The notes beneath the pieces were generated by a model. That model searched no databases and had not been told where the DNA came from. It worked only from the letters and a program-made list of their open reading frames with translations. From Paralichthys olivaceus (lineage: Eukaryota; Chordata; Actinopteri; Pleuronectiformes; Paralichthyidae): a DNA stretch of 64,000 nt. Below, piece after piece: positions 49,946-63,266 of the stretch. The stretch covers positions 17,554,439-17,618,438 of the forward strand of contig NC_091105.1 of assembly GCF_024713975.1 (NCBI RefSeq), given 5' to 3'. The position numbers and the translations under genes are program-made. How positions within the stretch are numbered: position 1 is the stretch's first letter; every line of letters begins with the position of its first letter.

Positions 49946-52900
49946 GAAGAAGAACCTTGCCCTAAAAATGTATCCCCTTGGATTAGTTAACCAGACAGTC
50001 AAACAAAAGATGTTATATTTAGCTCAGATATTGTTTAATAAGATTTACCAGGAGCTGTGTGAGCTACTGTTTTTGGCTGGATTCAACCCTGGGCCACTGT
50101 TGTAAGAGCTCAATCTCAGGTGCTACAATGTGAACTACTGAAGGTGCCCACAAGTTCAGATACCTGGCTCCACACTGCAACTGTCAAAGTAACTCATGTA
50201 GCCAGCTGTCATCTACCGTCAAAGGTGAACATTAGTGCAAGCGGCTGTGCAGCGTTAATGTTGGGCTACTTGAATGTTTCAAATGAGATGCCATCTTTGA
50301 GCTTGATGAATGATAGGCACAGTCCTTTACATTGATTCAAGGCACAAGTATGAATTGGCTTGAAGAGTTGCAATAAGGTTGCCTCAAGGAGTTATTGTCA
50401 GAGTCACTAGACAAATGATCAGCTGATGTATTTAATGACCATTTTATAAAGGTAATTACCTTTTATGCTACTCCTCTCTTTGTCTGGGTGTAGCACTGTC
50501 TCTAACATGCATTAGGCAGCCATTCCAATCTTCACTGTTTCTGCCTTCCTTGACAAAAGTATTTGGAGCCAATAAGTTAATTATAATGGATTTAAATTTA
50601 GTATGACACATGTTGCAAGCGCTAGATGGCAGCACATGGAACGTGGGTATATCTAAATTATTTGCACTTAACTGTTGCAGCTAGCACTTAACTTCTTTGC
50701 TCAAGAATATTTGTGAGAGCATTTTATATTTGTATTTCATGTTTTAGGTTTGGCCTACCAAGTCATATAAATCAATAGAATAGTCTGCAATTTGTTAATT
50801 GGCTGATATCTTGCCATAGTGGTTGTACCATAGTAGAGAACCATTTAATACACCAGGCTCTATTATCCAAGTATGATTAATCAAATAGCAAGCCTTCTTT
50901 ATGGAATATTAGATTTATGATTTTTTTTACATCAGTGATTGGGTATTTAAGTCTCCTGGGTTTTTAAAGAGACTGACAGGGCCAATTAACACTTAATGAA
51001 CTTTTAACGGTCAACCAGTACCGGTATTTTTCCCGGTATGTCAGAAGGCTAGTCTGAATATTTACAATATTCACACAGTGGGTATTTTCCTCTGCCGTAC
51101 ATCTGTGGTCACATATGCTTTCACACTGTGGTGATTGTTAAAATCAGTTTTAAACTGCAGTACACCATTTCAGCCTAGATTGAAATCCTGACACTACACG
51201 CACGAGCTCACATCTCTAACTTAACAAGAAATGTGTTGGTGGGATATAAGAGGAAAGGAAAGAGAAAAAATGGTGTTTGTTTAAGATTGCTTAAAATGCT
51301 AGGAAATTAATGAGACTGTATCTAATATCTTGAGACAGAAGTTGCACTTTTTCATAAATGCTGTATTAAGTTTTTACTTGACAAGAGAAAAGAGCGTCTA
51401 TTTTTTTATTAGAGTACTTATTTATAATCCCCCCAGTTCAATGTGAAAACTCATAATAAATATTGTTAAAATATTGCATTATACTTTCTTTGATTTGACA
51501 GTTGTCAGTTGTTGACTACACACAGACGTTGATAAATCTAAAGTATCAATATATATTGCACTGAATGCAAGTCAGTCATTATGCTATTCCTGCCTTTTGG
51601 TTTTGGGAAGTATTCTCTACCTGGATCTCTACTAATTGAATACTCCTACACTAAACAGATCGCCCTCCTTGACCTTAATGGTCTGTTTTCCTCACAGAGA
51701 CAGTAGAAGAGTCTACTGAAATCTGCACGGTGCCCACAGCTAGCTTGTGTTTGCTACTGTAGCTGGCAGTTTGGGACAGACAGAACAAGGGAGAATGTCC
51801 AAGCTGTTCAGGCGACTGATGGGTTTAACACCTTGTTGCCAAACAAAACGAGAGTGCAGATTATGGCTGTGAGATATGACCAAACCTTACATCTTGATAG
51901 AGCTCATTTCATACCCAGATAATGATACATATTGTTACTTGTTACTCAAACCTTTTCTCGACCACGTAAAGTGTGACACAATCACTCTCCTCCATGTTTA
52001 AATTGCTTTAATGCTTATTTCCTCATCTCAACCATGCCATGTGGAAGACGTCTTGAGCAAATGACAAAAGATATTGCTGTAAAATTATTGTGACGTAACA
52101 AGATAATTAAGTGGGAATAATATGAAACAGACATTTTCCATTTTCATATGATTATGTACGTTATATTGCACCTCCCTAGTTGTGGTCAGTGGGCACAATC
52201 ACTTTTTAGCATGTCCCCCTGGAAGAAGTAACTGTTCAATTTACAAGAACATAGTCTGAACAACAGCATTACCACATTTAATGAGACAAATGTACACAAC
52301 CATCATCTACATTACTATTTGACAAAAGTAAAACTTGATGCAAAATGTCTAGTCCTAAAACCTGTGTCTCTATGTCTACTCTGTGCTTTTATCAAATGTG
52401 TCTTTGTGTCAATGTGGGGATTATTGTTGTGTTGTGTAAGTGCCAGGTCACCATGCAGTAGAATACTTTAAAATTGTCTTGTTAAATATAAGTGTGTGGT
52501 AGTAATGTGTGAGCCCAAGCAACACAATTAGGAAAGTAGAAGACTGGGCCTTAAGTTGCAGTACAGCTCTTTTTATCCTATACTCACATTGAGAAGTTTC
52601 CTTCTACTACTCTAGTGCTTCCATACTGCTCTATTCATGATTTTTCTACAAGCAATTAGAATGGAGGCAAAATGGCTTATCAGAAATGTCATCATCCAAT
52701 ATTCTGATTGGCGGGAATTGTGGCACACCTTAACATTCTCTCAAGGTTAGCAAATGCGCATAGAAACCGAAAGAGACCAGAGAAAACAAGAGAAACACCA
52801 GGGCCAAGGGTTTCAGATCACACAGGGCAGAGACATTCAGAGGGGATCTGGTAAATCTGAGCGAAAAAGATAATCATTGTGCACTTACGTGGATAAAAGA

Positions 52901-54362
52901 AGACACAAAAACCATATTGAGCAACAAATTGTTTGTTGAAATAAAAGTGTTCATTGTATGTTCTCAGAACATCCCATTGTGTGACACAAAAGTAAGGCAC
53001 GAATGCAACACCATACAGCTCTACCTCAGTAGTGGTACTACACTGAAAGAAATGTAGACAAACTTCTACCCAGTTTGTGCAGACAAGTTCAGTTAGAGCC
53101 ACCATCTTTACCTCTGAATCCGCTCTGTGCTAACTGTCTCATTTAAATGAATGAGTGGTAGTGATTCTTTTCTTGCATTGCTAATGGTCTGATCACGGCC
53201 TTATACTGCAATATTATTTAATATCTGTGTTAGATGTGCCACAGTAGTTAGTACACACTGGCCCAGTGGCTCCACTGTGAATTTCATTTGTATGGACATA
53301 AATACCTATTTGGTTCATTTTTGTATGTTAAAGGTAGGGACCAAGTTTATCAAATAAAAAACTCCAAATTGTAAAATACTATTATTGTTATGTTATGTTA
53401 TTAATACTTAGTCAGAAGCTATTTAGAAGCCTGAATCTGTAGTGTAGTGAATATATCAGCTGCTAATTGCTTTATATTTAAATACGGCTGCACTTATTGT
53501 GCTGAGATATTTAACTTTGAAAACTATTGTTGTGAATTAATGTGGTCTGACTTTCACTTTGTGAAATTCTCCCTTTTTTCATTTTCAAGATGCACAATTT
53601 AAATAAAACTTTATCTCAGATCTGAACACCAAAGACAGGTCAAGCCAGAATAAAATTGATCTGACTTTTGAGCTGGCAAGCTTTCAGAAACTGGCCATAC
53701 ACAATCATTGGAAAGGGAGAAGCTGTGAAATAAACCACAAACATTATTTTTCTAATCAGAATTTGAATCAGTCCCGAAGCTTTTGTAAAGTCAAGTAGAA
53801 CTTGGACACACGCTCTTGGACAGCTTGGCTGGAGAAGAACTCCAGGCCAATAATGCAAGTGCGAAGAAACCACTGGAAACATAGAAGTTAGCACTTAGCA
53901 CTTAGTTTGAGACCCTTAAATAATACATACAGGACAGAGGTTTTGAAAGTGATAATTCAGACATAAAATCAGAACGATGGTTGTTAAAGTCAGGAATTTC
54001 ATTGCAATAAATTTAGTGGTATTTCAGTTATGACTACAGTTTGAAATTGACAAACTATTTATTTGCTTCCATAAGAATCAATATAACGGATGGTTTATCA
54101 ATGGATGGATTTTGTAGTAGCAAAATCCCTAAGGGAGAAAATTACTGGGCTGTAAAAGTTAGCTAAATAAACCTAATAATAAACCGGGCTCCTGACTGCA
54201 CTACAGCAACAGGAGAAAAATGCACATGTTGCCTTCATTCTTTTACTTTTGGAAAATATTTTATCCTTGTCCCTCAAGTCTCACCTCAGTCAAATAACTT
54301 GCTGGCTACCATCTTATTCTGAAAATGATGAGTAACAGGTGCACCCCCCTCCCTTTCTGTCT

Positions 54363-54390
54363 CTCACTCTCTTTCTTTCTTTCTTTCTCT
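54363..54390. repeat. (CTTT)n microsatellite
   Basis: CTCTCTTTCTTTCTTTCTTT and flanks, in the long intron. Confidence 0.9.
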
Positions 54391-55945
54391 TATGCAAAAT
54401 GCACACAAGAAGAATTCAAATTATCGGTAACAGTTCCACCTCATCACTGGTGCAAGAAAGTCTTGCTCTTACTTTTCATAGTATTTCCTGCAACTTGGCA
54501 ACCAACTGTAGCGCAGACATCTGCTTCCCGTTTACACCAGCATGCAAACGTCCAGTGTACGTGAATGGTCATGTGTTTTTTGGTGTGTTAGTATGGATAG
54601 AGATTATTTGTGATATGGAGGTAAAACGCTTGGACAAAGATCGTTTTTGTTTTGAAATGAAAACATGCTGGTATGGATGGAGTCTGAGGTCATGTTCATA
54701 CTGGCTTGAGCCAAGTTTGAAAAATGTGTCTCATTAATCTGAATGTAACCTGTCCGTCAGCACAGTGGTGTGTCAACACAGGGGGCTTCAGTAACTGTAA
54801 TGCAACATCATCCAGGAAGGAACTTTATCGGCCAATTCAATGCATGCAAGCCCATGATCCTGATGGATCACTTTGTAACATGAATTCCAAATCTCTAATG
54901 TTGACCTTGTGACTGTCGTGGCAAAAGATAAAATAGTTGCCACTGTCATAACTCTCCAGAGTTGTGATATCCCGTCGTGTGTGTTGAAGAAGAGGAAGAG
55001 GAAGATGCCTTAAAATGTCTTAATCTGTTTATCAGCCTGGACGTCCTGCAGTGTCTCACCAGTACCATAACAATATATCCCCATCAACAAATCCCCCTTA
55101 AGCACAGGTCAGGTTTTCGTCCGGCTACAAATTGTATAAGCGGCTGAAATGTCAGTTGAAATGTAAATTAAAAAACGCTTTTGAAGTCTCAGTTGAGGAG
55201 TCAACATTTGAACAGTCATGTTTGTGTTCACAGGAAACGCTGTTTACCTGAGGAACAAGTGAGTAAAGCAGTTGAGATGTCAGTTAAATTGTGGAAATGG
55301 ATGGAAGAGTTAGTTTGTGGATCTTGAGTTTAGATTTGTGTCAGTTTACCTTTGTTTACTTTAAGTGTTTGTTAATCCTTTTGTGCAGAGGCTTGCCCTT
55401 AATTTGAACCCTAATCCCAACCATTAATCTAAATTTAGATCTAAGTCACTTTACATCATGTTGAAGGCTGGTGCAGTGAAAAACGGATTGGAGGCCTCAA
55501 TTTTCAGCTGAATCAGACAAAATGTCTCTATTTAGTTAGTGTGAGATCTGGTATTCGGCCCTAAATGTAACCAGTGACATAAGCTAATGCAAGCACACGT
55601 TCATTCATCCTATGAGGAGCGATTCATTCTTTCTGTCTCTTTTTCATGAACATATTCATTAGGTCTAAATACAACTACAACTAAAAGATGAACTATATCA
55701 ATGGCCAGTGTAATGCAAACACTCCACTGTAACAGACTTGACAGCCACCCTCTGGTCAAGCCCCTCAGCTTCTATGGCTTTAGTTTTGTCTAACTTCCCG
55801 TCTGTCAATCTCTCACTCTCGTGTGTGTGGTGGTAATTTGGGTGTGAGGGTTGTTGCATGTGGCCCCTCCACCTGTCCTTACTTGGACTCTATTTCTGGG
55901 CCTCACACTGAACCTGACTATGTCTCGCCTGGCAACAGTGAGTGT

Positions 55946-56020
55946 GTGTATATATATATATCTACATATATCTATATCTATATCTATATATATATAAATG
56001 TATATATATATATAAATATA
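55946..56020. repeat. (TA)n-rich compound microsatellite
   Basis: About 75 bp of TATA/TCTA units with breaks. Confidence 0.9.
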
Positions 56021-58019
56021 TGAATCAAACTAATGCTTGCATCAGGATGCAGCTTTAATAAATGTGACATGTTGGTGAGAAAATAATGTTTTTTTTATTA
56101 TGCGATGTGTGTTGAACGACCTGGTCGGTGTCTGTTGTGAGACCCATATGTCTTTTTTAAATGAAAAAGTAGAAACACACTTGAAGCACATCAGCTAACA
56201 GAGCATAATTTAATTCTCCTTCAAAGAGGTTTTACCTTATGTGTGGTGAGATCTCTGACTTTCTCATTAGATCCAGCTGTTTATGACCTTGAAAAACCCT
56301 ACCAGCGGCTGAAATCTAATTTCATTAGATGAACATTATTTGTCCCATGTAAAGAGAAAAAAATGCTATCTATCAAATCAACCAACCTTGTGTTGGTCAA
56401 GTCAGTGTTTTTTCTGCAGAACTATTCCTTCAGTTTATTTAACTTTGATCTGAGACTGCCCTACACCTTGATGACAGGTTGAAGTTAGTGGTAGATGTGG
56501 GCTGTAAATTAACAGTAACAACTGCATCATTCCAGTGATAATAACACGTTGGCTACATTCTTATTAGAACTAAAACATAAATCAATCATTCATGAAATAT
56601 ATATTATTGATGGTTTGAAATAATTTCTTCAATTCACGAACATTTTTGTTAGTTGGTTATTATTAGAATATTCACATGTCGTCTGTCAATATAACATGAT
56701 TGTCCAGTTAGGGACCAGCCAGAGCCAGTTCTCTGGATGTGCAGCATTCATCCCTTGGACACAGTAGAGTCCTTCACATTAAAAATCTTGAGCAAATTGT
56801 CATTTTCACCCTGTAATGTAAAGACAGCTTTAGTCAATGATAGTCCCTAGTTGAGTTCCACTCTAGCCACAATAAATAGGCACAGGAACAGTCTCCCTCT
56901 TAAGGTATTACAGCACGAGCACATCTCAGTCAGACCAATGAGTTGAAGAATGTGTTTTCTTTTTCTTATGAGCCAGTCAAAATATTGACTACTGCAGCTA
57001 CTTCATGTCAGCCTCAAATAATTAAATATACACTTTGGAATCAAAATAGTAAAGATGCTAAACCACTTTTAGTTTATTAAGACTATACAGGTGTTTTTGT
57101 GTGGATGAGGCTTCAAGGGAGAGTGAGAGGCAGCAGGCGTGTATCTACAGGAGTGGTTTTTGTGTGTGTGAGCAAGCTGACAATAGATTTTGAGCACAAA
57201 ACAGGAGACCTGAGCAAATCTGTTTATAGTAAGTTATTACTAAAGGCTAAGTTTAGTGTAATGCCTCCTGCATCCATGAGTAAGTGAGTGTACGTTATGG
57301 CCAGAGTGACGTAATATTTTTACGCATTAGACATGCGTTAAGCTCTGTGAGGGCACCCGTTTACCATCCAGTTTGGTGTGGCAGAGTGGACAGTGTCCAG
57401 CCACTAGAATATAAGTGCACCAACTGTGTATGAATCTTCCAAGTGGATGGCAAAGAAGTATATTAAGAGCAGCTGCCAGGCTTTTAATTTGACCATTTTG
57501 TGGCTGGGTGCATCACATAGGTCGAGAAAGACAGAAAAAAACATCTGTCTGAGTCAACAAAGAACTTATCACTGAACAGAGATCGAGTTGATCAAAACAC
57601 AAAAATGCTTTCACAATAAAAATGTTCGCAATAATTTTGCATCTAATAACACACAATTCAATTGGCAGCCTACAAGCCGGGTCTGGTCTGTGATGGCGCC
57701 TTGATTTATTTCACATCCCATGCTGCCTCACAGTGTATTACAATCATCCCTGTTTGTTCTGAACCAAGCATGCGCTGCTCTTACATCTCCATACACTGTA
57801 CTCGGCAATCTTGTCCTCTTCTTGCTAGAACATTAACCTGGTTAGTTACATTAAATGCTTCTCTACTTACAAAAAAAATCAATGTTGACTCAGAAAACAA
57901 GCAATGTAACACTGAATGGACAGAGACGTTTGTTAATATCTGTTTGTCCAAGGACTGTGTATTTACTCTGCAATGCATATTGTTTTGTAAGTAATATAAA
58001 TTGAAATCACATTGTTATT

Positions 58020-59060
58020 TGACCCATGCTAATTTTGACACCACTTTCCTTGCTGGGCTCTTATGCTCATTGCTTGAGGATTTTGAGACTAACCTCATGT
58101 TATGAGCAGAGACTTCAAACCCTGTTTCAGGCTTGTAAAGAGCAAGATGGAGCTACATCCTCATTCTTTAGAGTGGCATGGCTATTAGACAAAAAGAAAA
58201 AGTTGTACACAGATGCAGAGACTGTCAAAGAAGTGTATGCTTTCACCAATCGAGGAGGTGGTTGCAGATGAGAAAACCTGAGAAGAAACTTCCATTATCT
58301 GACACTTACTTCAACCATAAGGAGAGAAGTTTCCCTTGCATCGGACATATATGAGACTCTTTTGAACAACTAGCTGTGCATGAATCAACTGAAAACAGTG
58401 TTGTAGCACAGCTATGCCTCTATGATAGCTTCTTTGATAGCGAATGCTTTCATCCTCCCCGACTTGAATGAATGAATTGCATTAAATAGGATCGATGACC
58501 AGTGAGATAATGTTTGTCTCATTCTTTGAGGACAACAACTTGGATTTGGATTTTTTACCAAGCTGATAATGGTTGTGGCTCCAAAGCTGAGATCTCTACA
58601 TTGCCTTATTCACCAAAGCCTATTGAATGCCAAACTAAGTGGCGACTTAAAAAAGACAATGGTCATGGCAATTAAGTTTATTTGTTGCACCTCCAGCTTA
58701 CAACTCCGTTATTCCCTCTAGTTGTTGTCAGAGATGTCAGCTCAATTTTTTGTTAATCCACAATGGCATTAGATGGTTTACCAAAGCAAGCTCACTGAAA
58801 CAATTTGGTGAACTAAAGTAGGAGAAAAAGGCCCATATTTTTCTGTGTCTTATTAAAAATGGTGACTTTTCCGCTGCCATTTGCTTTTCGAGCAACGTTT
58901 TCCATCACTTGAACCAACTCAACATGGAGCTGCAGGGCAGATATTGAACAGTCACACAACTTGTGGAGAGACTTCATGCATTTCAAAGAAAGCTCACAAT
59001 TCTTTCTGCTGATCTTTGTCCAGGCAAAAGGCTCCACCTCCCCACATTGCACATATGAGG
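58020..59060 (+). pseudogene. hAT-superfamily transposase pseudogene (GTF2IRD2/ZBED-like)
   Basis: Bases 58100-58250 read LQTLFQACKEQDGATSSFF then WLLDKKKKLYTDAETVKEVY, like the start of the conserved region in hAT-type host-adopted transposases. Bases 58320-58450 read REVSLASDIYETLLNN and later AFILPDLNE. Bases 58890-59045, in another frame, read VFHHLNQLNMELQGR then TQLVERLHAFQRKLTILSAD and HLPTL, the usual HLNxLNxxLQG block before the hAT dimerisation region. Several stops and frameshifts show it is dead. Family assignment comes from motif memory. Confidence 0.7.
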
Positions 59061-60174
59061 CCTAAAAATCACAGAGGTGACGACAGGATTCAAGCATTGA
59101 AAACCAGCAGGTTTGAAAATTCCAGTATATCCACTTAAGCGTGGAGATTTGTGAAGGAACATTTTTGTGTGAATGCTGAAATATGCATTGAAAACACTGT
59201 ATGCGTATTGCTTTTACTACTTACTTCAATGCTCTTGCTTAACCAAAAGTAATTTATCTAATCAGATGACAAATGTTGGCTATAGATTACATGTGTTTGC
59301 TAAAAGCTATGTTAATCAAACTAGGAGGTATGTTTTAGAGCAGGTATTATTTTGCCTTTATAATTCAAGCATTGATTGTCACATAGTAATGCTGCTATTA
59401 TTGTGTTGTGGCTCATATGGACTGAATATTGTGATGTGCTGCAATTTTAAAATAGGAATAAATTACCTATAAAAATACAATGCACTGATATGTTGTAAAT
59501 CTGTTCAGTACCATACTATGCACTGTTTTGTTGTTGTTGGTACAGTTGTGTGCATTGAGGTGGATGATATTTGTTACTTAAATGAGTGAAATTCTACATG
59601 TCTCTAATGTTGTACATTACAGTTTGTAGCTGTTAATCTGATTGAAGCCATACTATTATCCCATACCAAACAAATTTAATAGCCCTGCCCTTCATCATCA
59701 ATTAATACATGGAATTGATTGGGTTTTGTATATAGTAACAAAAACACTGGATCATAAAACACAAAGATCAGCATTTATATTGTGAGTTAATATCGTGCTA
59801 CCTTGATAAGTTTACAGATCAATTCTTTGACCTGCATTGTCATTCAATTTGATTTTTAAGATCTTCTTCCTCAAAGCAAAATTGTGCCCAGTTTGACAGG
59901 GCAGCGAAGGAGAATAAAAGCTTGGAGGTCCATTTATTAGCTTTGGGAACCTTCATCCGCATGTCACATTCTCATCAGAATAAAATGAGCTCAAAAAGAT
60001 CAAATGGGAGTCAGTTAAAGGTTATGAACTATGATTCAGTGGGTGGCCAGTGAAAGACCCACGTTCACATTGAAATGGTAAGCCAGAGACCATCTTTGAA
60101 CAGAGACTGCATTTACCACCTTCCCCAAAATACAACCAACTCGTATCATGTGACCAAAGTCCACAAGCTAAATC

Positions 60175-60400
60175 TGTAAATGGTCTGTATTTATATTGTG
60201 CTTTTCTATTCTTGATGACCACTCAAAGCACTTTAAAGTACAGTATGTATCATTCACACACATTCATACAGTGCACCTATGTGCAGCTCTTCATCCAACG
60301 AACATTACACACGAACAGTCAGGGACAATCGATATCTTGCCTAAAGTTGGGTTCCAAAATCTGGCGCCAATCAAGCACTGGTTCTTACTCATGTAACTAC
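60175..60400 (+). repeat. Dispersed short repeat, family A
   Basis: TAAATGGTCTGTATTTATAT, GTGCTTTTCTATTCTTGATG, ACCACTCAAAGCACTTTAAA, CAGTATGTATCATTCACACA and CATTCATACAGTGCACCTAT: a well preserved 5' half. The 3' half is worn. Confidence 0.75.
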
Positions 60401-61169
60401 CGGACTGAATCACAACGCACATTCTGGTGCCTCATTTCGGTTTGTCACGCTATGGACTGATGTAGTTGCCCTTCTTACAGGCAATATAAACATGCAACGA
60501 TGAAGCACAAGGATTCTGGGGAGTCAAGTCAGTAACATTTATTGATGACACATTAATGTGATGAAAAAGGATAAGAAGAAGGAGAAGCTTCATGTGTCAT
60601 ATATCCCCAGCAATCTAGGCCTATAGCAGCATAACTAAGAGCTGGTCCAAGTCCTAAGGCCTCATTTGTCTGTCTGAACGTGCATAGCCTGAGAGAAAAC
60701 TAACTGAGTTTGACCTGAACATGATGGGTATTCTGTTTTTGTGTCCAAACCTGCATAGTCCGATGCAGTTAATGAAAGCTGCACTTATATTTCTCTGTGC
60801 CTGACACACAGGGATATTGATTGTTTTCCCAGATCACAGACATGTGCCATGTAAAAAATCATTTCTGCCATAATGGCCTCCCCCAATATCGTTCAAGATT
60901 TTAATCCGAATCCAGCCCAGCCAGACCTGTCAGGTCCCAATGGTCTCAGGTGGAGTATCCACACCACATTTGAGAGCAGAGGGATGTACAATGTTCTACT
61001 GCTTGCACAACCTTATGCCAAGCACATCTCTGGCCATGGCGGTTGGGAAACAATTGATGTCGGGTTTGGAGCTGGAGTATTTTGCTATATTAAGCACTGA
61101 AACTGTTATTGGTGTTGAATTATTGTAGTTGGGTTGGGTTAGGAAACCAGGATCTAACTGCAGACCATC

Positions 61170-61217
61170 TGGTTTGTGGAGGACCTGCTCTCCCACCTGA
61201 GCCACAGCCGTCCTTTA
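61170..61217 (+). repeat. Family A tail fragment
   Basis: TGGTTTGTGGAGGACCTGCT followed by CTCCCACCTGAGCCACAGCC, the end block of family A. Confidence 0.5.
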
Positions 61218-61489
61218 TGCCCCCCAGGTGTTGGAAGAGTGAGCGATGTGGTTCAATGCAAGAATGCTTACAGATACGGACTCCAAAGGTCAATATTGAA
61301 CTTCCTTGTTTAAAAAAGATCATTGTTGCTAACTTTGTGATTCTCTTTGTCTTGTTTGTTGTCCTATTGCTTAAAGACTGGATTTTAATTTATCTTGAAC
61401 TGACTTTATCTTGAAGACTTACCATGTAATACCTTTTGTTTACATCTGAGCTACACAGTAGTAGGTGGGTATATTGTAATTGGTGGCTT

Positions 61490-61510
61490 CTGTCTGTCTG
61501 TCTGTCTGTC
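61490..61510. repeat. (CTGT)n microsatellite
   Basis: Five CTGT units followed by CACAGCAATAACTTGG, a junction seen in dispersed fish repeats. Confidence 0.85.
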
Positions 61511-62970
61511 ACAGCAATAACTTGGTTAGTTAATCAAATTTGGATTAAACCTGGCAAATTGGTTGGGAGTGGGGTCAGAACCTGCTCCTTTTCGATCTGC
61601 TTCTTTTTTCAAATCTATCAAATGTCAAGGTCACAGCATGGGATCAAAGTTGTATTCTAATGCAAACAGTTAAATAAAATTTTGGGATTTTGACCAAACT
61701 TGGGCGATGGCAGCTTGTTTGTGAATCTAGTGTATCTTTGCTGTAACTCTTCCTTGATTGGGACTAGGCCTACCAAAGCATTTTCAGCCCAACCCATTGA
61801 ACGCGCCTCAAATACCAACAATGTTTCCCTCTAAACCTTGTGGTCAAAGTCTTGATGAATTGGATGTGCATCTAGAGGCAAGTAACCAACATTTGAAGTC
61901 CCACACGGATTGGTGCAAGTGGGCATAGCCTTTCGCATCTCAGCTCATAAGTCAAAATGCCTTTGAGCAACCCTGATTAAATTCACTGGCTGTCCTGTGT
62001 CATACTGCAACAACTTACATAATTTCCTTCACATCTGATGAAGGGGAGAAAAATGCTGAAACGTAAAGTGCACAATGAATGAAATGCTACATATACTGTC
62101 ATTATGAATCAAGTGTTTAATTCTGTTCAAAGAATTTAAGTAGCTGAAATGACTTCAGTTTTCTTGAGCCTGAAACCGGCTAATTGCTGCTCAGATTTAA
62201 TTTATGCCCATTGGGCTGCTTCCCTCTGTCCAGTGCACAGGGGTTTGAACCCATGTATTGCTGCTTGTGGCTATAATTACACAGGTTCTTCTACTGCATT
62301 GATTTTAACAGCTACACCACACAGATGCCCACAAAATAAATGTATTATGCTCATCTGGACTTAGAATGTCATTATACAATGAATTTATTAATGCAATTTT
62401 ATTTTGTTGACCTGCTTCCCTATTGTCAAGTAATGATATTTTTCAATAACATTTACCTGTGCTTAAAAGTTTAATCATCCGATACTTACATATTGACCAT
62501 CAAAGACTGCATGAGGCGCAGGTCTCTCTGACTGCATTTGTAGTATGTTTGAGTAATGTCGTCCTGCCGTACCAGAAATATGATTTATGGATGATGGAAT
62601 GGGTCCAGGGTAGATTATCGTTATACTTATTATGTAATATGAAGGCCAAAGAGAATCTATGAAAAAACTCATTTGAAGTATTGATTCAAATTTGTTGGTT
62701 GACACCTGCTAAAAGTGGAGAGGTTGATGGTGTAATTGTCATGTATTTTGATCGTGTAATTGTTTCTACTGAAGTAGATTGAGCACTATAATTGTAAATT
62801 CTATATATGCATGTTGTTGGTTATGTGCCATACAGTACCAACACCTCGTCATCCCCACATGTCTATGTAACCATATAATATCTGCCTTTTATGTGAAGTC
62901 TTTTGTACAGTCAAATAACAAGACTTAGTTTTCAAAGGTTTAGTTTAATGGGCATGTTGTGTACTTGCCA

Positions 62971-62995
62971 CTGATGTGATGTGATGTGATGTGAT
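62971..62995. repeat. (GTGAT)n microsatellite
   Basis: Four to five GATGT units in a row. Confidence 0.9.
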
Positions 62996-63266
62996 CTGTC
63001 GGTGGAGTGCGTATCTCGAGTTCATCTTATCAGCTTGCCATGTGTATTGTAAATGGCCTGTGGGTGTGCAATTTCAAATTTGGTTGGATTTGGACATGTG
63101 ATACGTTATATCAATAAAATGTGTATAAACAGATAAACAGCACCTTGCAGTCCGTAGGAGCAGGGCTGCATGCCTCACTCATTTGCTTAAGCCAATCACA
63201 CCTGTTCTTTTTATTATTCAATTTCTTTCACTTTCCTTTATCAGAGTTTTTTTTTTCACCTCCATC

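Noticed and set aside
54339-54912. Overlapping frames of 62-132 codons in the long intron
   Set aside because: They include the CTTT microsatellite, and there are no flanking splice sites or known domain.
60873-61100. 75-codon frame beginning MASPNIVQDF, considered as a gag-like piece
   Set aside because: The likeness is only a few residues at the start, with no further blocks or LTRs.
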